A stretch of DNA of 5,678 nt from Methanobrevibacter sp. (GCA_030539985.1 JAUNXD010000115.1:1-5678), one strand, 5' to 3'; counted from the stretch's first letter, positions 1 to 5,678 are shown. A program made the numbers and translations. Notes: generated by a model from the sequence alone, not told the origin.

Positions 1-138
1 ATGGGTGTAGTAATAGCAGCTGTTGCGGTTTTGGCTGCCGCCGGGTTCATTTTGTATGAGAACATTCTTGTAACCGTATTGAACTGTCTCGGCATTTGGC
101 AATGCTTGGTTAATAGCGGGAATCAATTCATCTTTCAT
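1..138 (-). pseudogene. Possible frameshifted continuation of the short adhesin gene (runs off the left edge)
   Basis: Beyond the stop of the short adhesin gene, the minus strand stays open in two other frames to the window edge. One frame begins at an ATG at 138-136 that overlaps the adhesin stop and reads MKDELIPAINQALPNAE and onward. The next frame is open from 122 and, from about 66 down, reads FSYKMNPAAAKTATAAITTP. That Ala/Thr/Pro/Lys-rich stretch resembles the linker before the lysine-rich C-terminal domain of the neighbouring adhesin (KKAAPAPAK), and its codons mostly start with a purine, as real coding sequence does. I infer that one or two single-base indels separate the short adhesin from its natural tail. 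It could equally be a small overlapping gene or non-coding sequence; the C-terminus is outside the window. Confidence 0.25.
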
Positions 139-778
139 ATGTTTTTACAGATTTATTATCAACTAACACTTTCAAACTGCCTGTTGCATTCAATGTAAAG
201 TCAATAATCAGTTGCTGCTGGTTCCAATTTCCAATCAATACTGGATTTGGAACTATTTCTTTCATGTAATAAAGTTCATAAGTGCGTGTTTCGGTAAACG
301 GCAGATAATTATCATCACCACCATATTTAACCTGAACGGTGTGATTTCCAAAGCCCAAATTCAATTTATTCAACTCAAAACACGGATTGTAATTGTAATA
401 ATAATGATCACTTACCAAATCTGTGTAAACTTGTTTGTCATCAATCAATACGGAAAAATTACCAGTTGGTTCATCCCCAACCCAATAAAAATCGCATGTG
501 ACAACAAAATTATCTTCAACATCATACTCATCCAATTCCCCTGCCCTTACGGATTCTGGAACATGAATATATGTAGAAATATTTTCCCTTTGGTCATCAC
601 CTATTTCATCATCTACATCACAGGAAGATACCAAATCATCATCAGGGACGATTGCATCATCTCCCCCATCACTAACTGTCAGGTTTTCATCTGAAACATC
701 ATCAGATGCGCTGACAGCACCAATTGTTAAAACCGCCAATAACAGGAACGTTATCAGCATTATCTTTTTAAATTTCAT
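128..778 (-). CDS. Short adhesin-like secreted protein, probably truncated
   Basis: A 216-residue surface protein. Residues 1-25 form a classic signal peptide: basic MKFKK, a hydrophobic core (LITFLLLAVLTIG) and an AVSAS cleavage region. Residues 26-65 are an Asp/Glu-rich low-complexity segment. Residues about 66-172 form an Ig-like beta-sandwich module ending in the typical FGNHTVQVKYGGDDNYLPF motif. A second such module starts near residue 175 (NPVLIGNW) but stops at residue 216 after about 40 residues, roughly half a domain, with no membrane anchor or lysine-rich C-terminal domain. Several N-x-S/T sequons are present. The start is set by the signal peptide and the promoter about 60 bases upstream; no strong Shine-Dalgarno is visible. 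The likely role is cell-surface attachment, as inferred for Methanobrevibacter adhesin-like proteins generally; the partner is unknown. The mid-domain stop suggests a frameshift or rearrangement near 130-146. Confidence 0.8.
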   Translation of the reverse strand: MKFKKIMLITFLLLAVLTIGAVSASDDVSDENLTVSDGGDDAIVPDDDLVSSCDVDDEIGDDQRENISTYIHVPESVRAGELDEYDVEDNFVVTCDFYWVGDEPTGNFSVLIDDKQVYTDLVSDHYYYNYNPCFELNKLNLGFGNHTVQVKYGGDDNYLPFTETRTYELYYMKEIVPNPVLIGNWNQQQLIIDFTLNATGSLKVLVDNKSVKTYER

Positions 779-833
779 GATTCTTCAACTCTTTTTCAAT
801 TCATTGAATATAATATTATCTTTAAAATGAAAA

Positions 834-843
834 CTATATATAA
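834..843 (-). promoter_or_regulatory. TATA box of the short adhesin gene
   Basis: The minus strand reads TTATATATAG, preceded by a purine-rich ATGAAAG that can serve as the BRE. With initiation about 25 bases downstream of the TATA centre, the transcript would begin near 812 and carry a leader of roughly 35 nt before the ATG at 778. A promoter here, just past the terminator of the upstream adhesin fragment, implies that the short adhesin gene is an independent transcription unit. The 163-base gap 779-942 holds only this promoter and that terminator. Confidence 0.6.
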
Positions 844-909
844 CTTTCATGAAAAGCATTTTCTTTCACTGATTATTCAATTGAAAAGAAGAATGGAAAT
901 GGATATTTT

Positions 910-949
910 AAAAAAAAATAAGTAAAATAAGGAAATCAATCCTTATTTT
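910..949 (-). terminator. Hairpin plus T-tract terminator after the large adhesin reading frame
   Basis: A perfect 10-bp inverted repeat (924-933 with 940-949, loop 934-939) is followed on the minus strand by a T-rich stretch ending in nine T (918-910). The stem contains the TAA stop codon (945-943) and the last lysine codon of the large adhesin frame. Archaeal termination depends mainly on U-tracts, so the T run is probably the functional part and the hairpin may stabilise the 3' end. Confidence 0.6.
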
Positions 950-3693
950 TTAACTTTCACTTTCAATTTTTTAACTGTTTTGCCGTAACTGGCCTGAATG
1001 GTAACCTTTTTGCCAACTTTAAGTTTTTTCAGGACTTTCTTTTTAATGGTGACTTTTGCAACACCTTTCTTGTTGGTTTTTGCAGTGTAGGTTTTCTTGT
1101 TGAACTTGAATTTAACCTTAAGACCTTTTTTGGCCTTTCCGTTGATTTTCAAGGTTGCCTTTAAAACCAGTTTTTTGGCTGACCTTTTGACCTTTACCTT
1201 TTTGAGGGTAAGTTTGACCGTGTCTTTGGCAGGTGCAGGAGCGGCCTTTTTGGTTACGGTAAATGTGGTGGTTGCTGTTGCGTTTGCAAACAATCCGGAT
1301 TCTGCAGATGTTGCTGTTGCAATATAGGTTCCGGCGGCAAGGTTAGGGACCGCAAGGGAGCCTGAACCGTTTACAACTGAAACGTTGTAGCTGGCGGTTC
1401 CGATTTTTACAACCACAATGCCTGAGAAATTGGCATCCGCTGTGATGGTGACATTTGCGGAGGCACCTTCCTCAATGTTTGCAACGGCGATTTTAAGTGA
1501 GGGATCTGCAGGATTTATTACTTTATTTGCAAGCAATAACTCCTTGCCGTCTTTTGTTTTGAAAACGAATGAGAAGTTATGAGGTTTTCCATCAGAAATG
1601 AATGGGAATACATTTAATGGGATTGAATATGTTCCCTCTTCCCTTAAGGAATCCATGGAAACAGGCCATTTCAACCAGTCGATTACCCATATCAACTCTC
1701 CGCCGATTTCAGGATAGTTTTCGAATGTGACTTCAGTGTCGGTTATTTTAATGCCGAAATCATCCGCACCAAAAATCTTGAAGGTTATCTCGGATTCAGC
1801 AGTTATTGGAGCTTCGCTTCCACCTTCATATATTATGGCTACCTTATAGGTTCCGTTTAAGCCTTCACCTACATTTTCCAGTTCGTTTACAGGAATTATG
1901 ATTGCGCGCATGTTTTCATCGAAAACCAAATCCTTGATGTCCTTTTCAAGGCACAGGGTTGGGGTTTCACCATCAAGATAGACTAAAACATTGACTGTAC
2001 CATTGACATTTGTGGAGTTGATTTCACCGTCAACGAATCTGAAAGCTGCAATTTCAGTGTTGTCACCATATTCACCAGTGTATATGATGCCGTCACAGTC
2101 CCTGATTTCAATGTCAAGGTTTGAAGTGGAACTGATGTTACCTATAATATTAACGTTGTCATAGGTGACGTTGAGCTTATAATCGCCGGCATATGCAAGA
2201 CCAAGCTCCTTGGAACCGATAATGTAAGTGTCGGTGTTTTCATCATGTCTTGCATCGGACAATGGAATTATGACAGGGATTTCAGAATCATCCATGAATA
2301 TTACCACATCACCTGTGGCGTTGTTTGTTTTAATTATGACGAGTGTGTCATTTTCATCCATTAAAGTTCCTGCCGGAATGATTTCAATTGATGTGTTTTC
2401 ATTTTTGGCTATTTGCTGTTCATACAGTACAAGGAAAGGCTGTTCATCCTCATTATCCCACTGAAGCTCATCACCATCGTAGATGGCAACATACATTTCA
2501 TATTCACAGGCTTCCAAATCCCCGGTGAGATTATCTAGGGCAATGAAGAATTGACTGCAATTTTCGGGAGTAAGAATTCCGTCTTTATAATTTAATTTTT
2601 GCTCATAAACGGTTTTTCCATTGAGTTTAATTACAACTGTGGCATCATACTCATCCTTAACTGTGATGATTGCAATCACATCTTTTTTATAGTCATCATC
2701 CATGATTATTTCCAGATTGCAGTATTCGGCTTGTGCGGTTTCGAATTCATCGAAAAGAATCATGCCATCAGGGGTTTCCGTGGTAATCACATATCTTTCA
2801 AATGCAAACGGTTCGCCGCCATAGACGTGCATAAATAATATGACATCCGGGTCATTGATTTTACCGGAATCAATTAACTCTTTGAGGCTTTTTGCACCGG
2901 ATATGTTGTTTCTTGAAATGAATTCATTGACATCATCAAGTGAAACATCCAGGGTGAACTCACCTTCATCTTCATAGACTTTATCGCTTGCAGCCAAATT
3001 TTCAGCATACAATACGACATCCTGATCATTTAAAAGACATATTATGAAAGAACCTGCCTTTTTTGGAAGTGAAATTGAAGCGAAAGTCTCATCGCTTTCT
3101 TCAGGGTCGATGTCGGTAACGTCAATGTTGACATCGCTTTCATCCATATCCTCCTCCAAACGGAAGGTGTTGTTTTCAAGCAGATATATGTAATTCTTAT
3201 GGATTAATTCATTTCCATTCTCATCAGTGACTGCAATTGTGATATGGTTGCCGTCGGTAGCATTTTCAAAAATGAATGTGCCATTGTCTCCTATCTCCAC
3301 CATGTAACACCTAGGATACGGAGAGAGTATAGCGGCAAAATTCTTATTGTATACCACATCACCCCAGTTTCTGATTATTGTAACGTTTCCTTCAATTTTT
3401 TCATTAAGTCTGAATGCTAAAAATCGTTCAGTCAAATTAGTGGTGTTCATGAACTCTTCACGGACAATTAGTTGAATAGGATTCGCATCAGGGTAAAATT
3501 TTATGTATGACTCGCCAATTTCAAGGGTTGCCCAATGGGAATATTCATAAATTTCTTCACCACCCTCATCAAAAACGCAGAACCAGAAATCCACTCCATC
3601 ACTGGCACCATAAAAGTTCAAATTCTTTAATGCCACTTTACAGTTAAGGCTTCCATTACCATCAATAAACCAATTTTCGCCTAAATTATCCAA
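943..3693 (-). CDS. Large adhesin-like surface protein, 5'-truncated fragment
   Basis: An open frame of about 916 codons from a TTG at 3693, the first possible start in frame. No Shine-Dalgarno, promoter or signal peptide accompanies it, and homologous sequence continues upstream of the TTG, so the true N-terminus is missing. The first ATG is at 3450. The body is acidic and built of beta-rich modules starting near residues 202 (FASISLPKKAGSF), 337, 448, 548 and 645, several with a conserved small-hydrophobic strand followed by G-x-V strands; many N-x-S/T sequons point to an exported glycoprotein. Residues about 725-815 form an Ig-like (bacterial Big-type) domain, followed by an AAPAPAK linker and a lysine-rich domain (about 822-916, TVKLTLKKVKVK to KVKVKK). 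That basic domain recurs at the end of Methanobrevibacter adhesin-like proteins and may hold the protein at the cell wall (inference). The frame is undamaged inside, so truncation is recent or the part is still used as a recombination cassette. Expression as it stands is doubtful. Confidence 0.75.
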   Translation of the reverse strand: MDNLGENWFIDGNGSLNCKVALKNLNFYGASDGVDFWFCVFDEGGEEIYEYSHWATLEIGESYIKFYPDANPIQLIVREEFMNTTNLTERFLAFRLNEKIEGNVTIIRNWGDVVYNKNFAAILSPYPRCYMVEIGDNGTFIFENATDGNHITIAVTDENGNELIHKNYIYLLENNTFRLEEDMDESDVNIDVTDIDPEESDETFASISLPKKAGSFIICLLNDQDVVLYAENLAASDKVYEDEGEFTLDVSLDDVNEFISRNNISGAKSLKELIDSGKINDPDVILFMHVYGGEPFAFERYVITTETPDGMILFDEFETAQAEYCNLEIIMDDDYKKDVIAIITVKDEYDATVVIKLNGKTVYEQKLNYKDGILTPENCSQFFIALDNLTGDLEACEYEMYVAIYDGDELQWDNEDEQPFLVLYEQQIAKNENTSIEIIPAGTLMDENDTLVIIKTNNATGDVVIFMDDSEIPVIIPLSDARHDENTDTYIIGSKELGLAYAGDYKLNVTYDNVNIIGNISSTSNLDIEIRDCDGIIYTGEYGDNTEIAAFRFVDGEINSTNVNGTVNVLVYLDGETPTLCLEKDIKDLVFDENMRAIIIPVNELENVGEGLNGTYKVAIIYEGGSEAPITAESEITFKIFGADDFGIKITDTEVTFENYPEIGGELIWVIDWLKWPVSMDSLREEGTYSIPLNVFPFISDGKPHNFSFVFKTKDGKELLLANKVINPADPSLKIAVANIEEGASANVTITADANFSGIVVVKIGTASYNVSVVNGSGSLAVPNLAAGTYIATATSAESGLFANATATTTFTVTKKAAPAPAKDTVKLTLKKVKVKRSAKKLVLKATLKINGKAKKGLKVKFKFNKKTYTAKTNKKGVAKVTIKKKVLKKLKVGKKVTIQASYGKTVKKLKVKVKK

Positions 3694-3873
3694 ATCCGGA
3701 ATATTCGCTTCAAATAACTCATTTGATGAAGCATCTAATGCAAAAATTCCAACTGAACCAGCAGTATTGTTTGGAAGAGTGAATGTTGCAACAAGAGCGT
3801 CCTCATCATAATCAGGGTCATTCTCATCGGTTATTATTTCATCTTCCTCATTTCGGCATTCAAAATATCCTCT
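3694..3873 (-). other. In-frame upstream extension of the large adhesin, without a start codon
   Basis: The adhesin frame remains open from 3693 up to a TAA at 3876-3874, but contains no ATG, GTG or TTG. From about 3852 to 3694 it encodes adhesin-type sequence (DPDYDEDALVATFTLPNNTA, then GSVGIFALDASSNEL). This matches the pattern of the module starting near residue 202 of the main frame (ESDETFASISLPKKAGSF), so it is genuine adhesin coding sequence. Upstream of about 3855 the DNA instead matches the 3' end of an Rpn gene read in another frame. The fusion point therefore lies between roughly 3846 and 3858. Confidence 0.7.
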
Positions 3874-4043
3874 TTAGACAATCCGGTAAGTTCAACAACA
3901 TGCCCGATATCAAAACCGTTATCCGATAATGATTGAGCAACCTCAAGTTTACCTTCTTATCTGCCTTTGTTTTCCATATATCTTTCCACAGGATTAAGTA
4001 ACATCTCATTCACCAACTCCATCATCTCAGATAAAAGAAGAAA
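3834..4043 (-). pseudogene. Remnant of an Rpn-family nuclease gene (C-terminal tail only)
   Basis: Between a TGA at 4046-4044 and a TAA at 3836-3834 the minus strand encodes a close copy of the C-terminus of the adjacent intact nuclease: SEMMELVNEMLLNPVERYME, NKGR, a TAA stop (3959-3957), then EGKLEVAQSLSDNGFDIGHV and TGLSKEDILNAEMRKMK. The whole nuclease core is gone. Compared with the intact tail it lacks three 12-base units of the glycine-tetrad repeat (36 bases), and a CAA glutamine codon appears as TAA. About 17 bases are also missing near 4015. The last codons (EMRKMK) are read from adhesin-derived DNA beyond the fusion point. It cannot make a functional nuclease. Confidence 0.8.
3961..4014. 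repeat. Direct repeat copy 1 (54 bases, in the Rpn remnant)
   Basis: These 54 bases are identical to 4204-4257 inside the intact Rpn gene, at an offset of 243 bases. They encode VNEMLLNPVERYMENKGR. Identity breaks off at 4015 on one side. On the other side it falls to about 76% over the next 95 aligned bases by my hand alignment. Confidence 0.9.
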
Positions 4044-4055
4044 TCAAGAAATAAT
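4030..4055 (-). terminator. Pyrimidine-rich tract after the Rpn stop codon, possible terminator
   Basis: Immediately after the TAG stop, the minus strand reads a T-rich run (ATTATTTCTTGATTTCTTCT, then TTTATC) with no hairpin. Archaeal RNA polymerase with aCPSF1 can terminate at such U-rich stretches. If it does not, transcripts would run through the Rpn remnant into the promoterless adhesin frame. Confidence 0.3.
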
Positions 4056-4946
4056 CTATTTTGCATTTAAAATATCCTCTTTGGACAAACCGGTAATGCG
4101 AACAACCATTTCAATATCAAAACCTTCCTTCAATAAGGATCTGGCAACCTCAAGCTTACCCTCCTTAATACCTTCTTCCATACCCGCTTGCAAACCAGCT
4201 TGCCTGCCTTTGTTTTCCATATATCTTTCCACAGGATTAAGTAACATCTCATTCACCTCAACATATTTTTCATGTTCTCCATCATCCAGCATATTGGTGC
4301 CCAACACATCCAAAAGATATGTTATTGCCCTTTTCTCATTCAAATCCATTTTTGAACATATTGCGATTTCTTCAATCAGTCTGCGCGCCTTAATCAGGAT
4401 TTCAAGTTCAGATTCCTCATAATCGGTGTAGACTATTACCTGCAATGATGCAATGTCCTCATCAGTTATTTCTTCCTTGTTTTTTAATTTGTCTTCAATG
4501 TTTTTAAATATATCCTTTGCCCTATAGTCCTTAAGGGAGATCATATGCATCACATATGTGCATTCATCATTAATGACAAAGTCTTTTTTAGTGTAAGGCA
4601 CCTTTTGGGTACACAGTATATATAATTCGAAATGATTGTTCTTGAAAATGCGTAATGAGGACACATATTGGAAAAATCGCTTGATATCATCCTCATTGGG
4701 AAGTTTCGTTTGACATTCCAAAATGAGAATTATGATTTCTCCATCTTTTATGACTTCGCCTACAAAGTCCAGTCGGGAAATTGAAGGTCCTAAATTCGTA
4801 TATTCAGATGACAAAACATTTTCAATCTCATATGGAATACCTATGAATTTCAAAAGCCCATTTGCACGCTGTCTTAGAATACTTTTGAAATTATAGTCAT
4901 TGTATTGTTTATATGTTTTGTCTAAAAATTCATTTTTAGAGTTCAT
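4056..4946 (-). CDS. Rpn-family recombination-promoting nuclease / putative transposase (PD-(D/E)XK)
   Basis: A 296-residue protein with the layout of Rpn-like (RpnA/PDDEXK_2) proteins. The catalytic core shows R58-L-D60 followed after a beta-hairpin by E77-C-Q79 (RLDFVGEV, then LILECQTK), the D...ExQ/K signature of this metal-dependent endonuclease fold; FFQYVSSLR near residues 91-99 fits the following helix. After a helical middle part comes the characteristic tail: glycine-tetrad repeats (QAGLQAGMEEGIKEGK, about 249-264), then LEVARSLLKEGFDIEMV and TGLSKEDI. In E. coli, RpnA is a DNA endonuclease that promotes RecA-independent recombination; members are often multicopy. The ATG at 4946 is favoured because promoter elements end just before it and no SD is present. 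It lies 131 bases downstream of the helicase gene on the same strand. The gene looks intact. The exact substrate is unknown. Confidence 0.85.
   Translation of the reverse strand: MNSKNEFLDKTYKQYNDYNFKSILRQRANGLLKFIGIPYEIENVLSSEYTNLGPSISRLDFVGEVIKDGEIIILILECQTKLPNEDDIKRFFQYVSSLRIFKNNHFELYILCTQKVPYTKKDFVINDECTYVMHMISLKDYRAKDIFKNIEDKLKNKEEITDEDIASLQVIVYTDYEESELEILIKARRLIEEIAICSKMDLNEKRAITYLLDVLGTNMLDDGEHEKYVEVNEMLLNPVERYMENKGRQAGLQAGMEEGIKEGKLEVARSLLKEGFDIEMVVRITGLSKEDILNAK
4204..4257. repeat. Direct repeat copy 2 (54 bases, in the intact Rpn gene)
   Basis: Identical partner of 3961-4014, in the same orientation. Recombination between the two copies would delete 243 bases and fuse the intact nuclease to the remnant's tail, which carries a stop codon directly after NKGR. 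Confidence 0.9.
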
Positions 4947-4949
4947 AAT

Positions 4950-4971
4950 TAGTTATTTATCAAAATAACTA
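4950..4971. promoter_or_regulatory. Perfect 9-bp inverted repeat between TATA box and start of the Rpn gene
   Basis: TAGTTATTT (4950-4958) and AAATAACTA (4963-4971) are exact inverted copies separated by ATCA. The element fills the gap between the TATA box and the ATG at 4946, where an archaeal repressor would block polymerase or TFB. It is a candidate operator, for an autoregulator or a dimeric HTH protein. As RNA it could also form a short AU-rich hairpin, but a start site near 4949-4953 would exclude most of it from the transcript. Confidence 0.5.
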
Positions 4972-4990
4972 TTTAAATATTCTTTTTTTA
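4972..4990 (-). promoter_or_regulatory. BRE and TATA box of the Rpn gene
   Basis: The minus strand reads TAAAAAAAGA (BRE-like, purine-rich) directly followed by ATATTTAAAT, a good archaeal TATA box centred near 4976. Initiation about 25 bases downstream falls at 4949-4953, only 3-7 bases before the ATG. Together with the absence of a GGTG/GGAG motif, this predicts a leaderless or almost leaderless mRNA. Confidence 0.55.
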
Positions 4991-4991
4991 T

Positions 4992-5010
4992 GATTTAAAT
5001 GCAATATTGT
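4992..5010. repeat. Short imperfect direct repeat, copy 1
   Basis: GATTTAAATGCAATATTGT recurs at 5031-5049 as GATTTTAAATCAATATTGT, 39 bases away, differing by one inserted and one missing base. Both contain the palindrome CAATATTG. Their position upstream of the Rpn promoter would suit a regulator-binding pair, but in DNA this AT-rich chance similarity is possible. Confidence 0.35.
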
Positions 5011-5030
5011 TCCATAATTAAAAATTAAAC

Positions 5031-5049
5031 GATTTTAAATCAATATTGT
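5031..5049. repeat. Short imperfect direct repeat, copy 2
   Basis: Partner of 4992-5010, sharing GATTT, AAAT and CAATATTGT. It lies between the helicase stop codon and the Rpn promoter. Confidence 0.35.
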
Positions 5050-5070
5050 ATTGCCTGTGAAGGACACTTT

Positions 5071-5077
5071 AAAAAAA
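5071..5077 (-). terminator. T7 tract directly after the helicase stop codon
   Basis: The TGA stop (5080-5078) is followed at once on the minus strand by seven T. This is a plausible archaeal U-tract terminator; no stable stem is visible next to it. It would separate the helicase transcript from the independently promoted nuclease gene. Confidence 0.35.
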
Positions 5078-5678
5078 TCAGTCATTGATGAAATATGAGT
5101 AAATCTCATCCTTTACTTCGGTGCCGATTTCAAACTTAAAGTTAACGATTGGCTGTTCCTTACCGCCAATTGTCCTGTATACCTGCTTATATGATAATGG
5201 GGTCAGCTGGCCGATGTAGTAGAATTCAATTCCCTCATCATTGTTTTTCTGGATGAAAAGTTCAATGTCAATGCCGTTATAGTTAACGAGTGGTTCCAGT
5301 TCCTTTGAGGATACCTTACGGTTGTTGCGGCTCATCCAGTTGAAGCGTGTCTTTGATATGAAGTGGTCTTCGTAGTTTATTGTCTCGGAGATGTCTTCTG
5401 CCTTGTTGTATGTTACGAATATCGGACAGGTATCGTATTTGATTTTGTATCCTCCGATGTTTTGCCCGTTCATGTAGTAGTCCCAGTTCAAAAGCCTCAA
5501 TACGTCTTCACGTGAGTATTTCTCATAGAGTCTGAAGCAGTCATCATTTTTGTAGAAATTCTCATATTTGAAGAATATGTATTTAAGGGCGTCATTGAGG
5601 TGGTTTAGGAATACCTGACTGGCCAATGACCTTTTAAATGAATCGGAGATTTCAAACCTGTAGTCTCGGTTGTCTTTA
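5078..5678 (-). CDS. C-terminal part of a DUF3427-containing DEAD/DEAH-box (SF2) helicase
   Basis: The frame is open from the right window edge to a TGA at 5080-5078, giving about 199 residues of a larger protein; the TTG at 5626 is internal, not a start. The sequence carries the hallmarks of DUF3427: YSREDVLRLLNWD (about 5525-5486), GQNIGGYKIKYDTCPIFVTY, then YNKAEDISETINYEDHF, SKTRFNWMSRNNRK, and LFIQKNNDEGIEFYYIGQL near 5270-5205. In known proteins this domain ends SF2 helicases of roughly 900-1000 residues that often have an N-terminal PLD-type nuclease domain followed by ResIII and Helicase_C domains; those parts would lie beyond 5678. Such helicases are predicted to act on DNA and are often found among genome-defence genes, which I cannot test here. 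The C-terminus looks normal (EIYSYFIND). Confidence 0.8.
   Translation of the reverse strand, partial: KDNRDYRFEISDSFKRSLASQVFLNHLNDALKYIFFKYENFYKNDDCFRLYEKYSREDVLRLLNWDYYMNGQNIGGYKIKYDTCPIFVTYNKAEDISETINYEDHFISKTRFNWMSRNNRKVSSKELEPLVNYNGIDIELFIQKNNDEGIEFYYIGQLTPLSYKQVYRTIGGKEQPIVNFKFEIGTEVKDEIYSYFIND

Noticed and set aside
1..198. Plus-strand 65-residue frame with a membrane-like start (MGVVIAAVAVLAAAGF)
   Set aside because: It overlaps the end of the convincing minus-strand adhesin gene. The hydrophobic run is what the antisense of an Ala/Thr-rich linker would give, and it has no visible ribosome-binding site.
212..694. Plus-strand 160-residue frame
   Set aside because: It is antisense to the short adhesin gene, with composition rich in Ile, Asn and Tyr as expected for a shadow frame. 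The minus-strand gene has a signal peptide and domains.
795..808. TTCAA-TTCA-TTGAA inverted repeat before the short adhesin gene
   Set aside because: A 5-bp AT-rich stem is too weak and too common in this composition to call an operator or hairpin.
3834..4257. Two-copy repeat considered as CRISPR or insertion-sequence ends
   Set aside because: There are only two copies, both coding in the same frame of the Rpn family, with no spacers, no inverted termini and no target duplication.
3967..4422. Plus-strand 151-residue frame containing a repeated LFSIYLSTGLSNISFT
   Set aside because: It is antisense to the Rpn gene and its remnant; the internal repeat merely mirrors the 54-base direct repeat.
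4551..4560. Perfect 10-base palindrome CACATATGTG
   Set aside because: It lies inside the Rpn coding sequence where it encodes part of YVMHM, with no promoter context; likely chance.

Overview
The window looks like a piece of an AT-rich methanogenic archaeon of the order Methanobacteriales, most likely Methanobrevibacter or a close relative. The evidence is the content: two adhesin-like surface proteins of the type these host-associated methanogens carry in large families (an MKFKK...SAS signal peptide, acidic Ig-like modules rich in N-x-S/T sequons, and a lysine-rich C-terminal domain), an Rpn-family PD-(D/E)XK nuclease, and archaeal-style promoters (A-rich BRE plus TATA). This assignment rests on pattern recognition, not on a database search.

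Everything convincing lies on the minus strand, so transcription runs from right to left. At the right edge (5678-5078) is the C-terminal part of a large DEAD/DEAH-type helicase ending in a DUF3427 domain. Next, 4946-4056 is a complete Rpn-family nuclease gene with its own promoter; a perfect 9-bp inverted repeat sits between the TATA box and the ATG, and there is no Shine-Dalgarno, so the mRNA is probably nearly leaderless. Directly downstream (about 4043-3834) is the broken tail of a second Rpn gene. It ends by running into an adhesin-like reading frame (3873-943) that has lost its promoter, start codon and signal peptide but keeps more than 900 codons of surface-protein modules and an intact C-terminus. 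A hairpin plus T-tract terminator follows. Then a new promoter drives a second, short adhesin-like gene (778-128), which starts perfectly but stops in the middle of an Ig-like domain. The last 130 bases on the left have open frames that suggest a frameshifted continuation.

The genes do not form an obvious single pathway. The window is best read as a rearranged accessory region: a nuclease/helicase neighbourhood joined by recombination to a decaying or phase-variable adhesin locus. The points most worth a second look are the Rpn-tail/adhesin fusion junction near 3850, the mosaic duplication of the Rpn tail (54 identical bases beside about 76% identity), the inverted repeat in the nuclease promoter, and the mid-domain stop in the short adhesin gene. 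No RNA genes, CRISPR array, insertion sequence or origin was seen.
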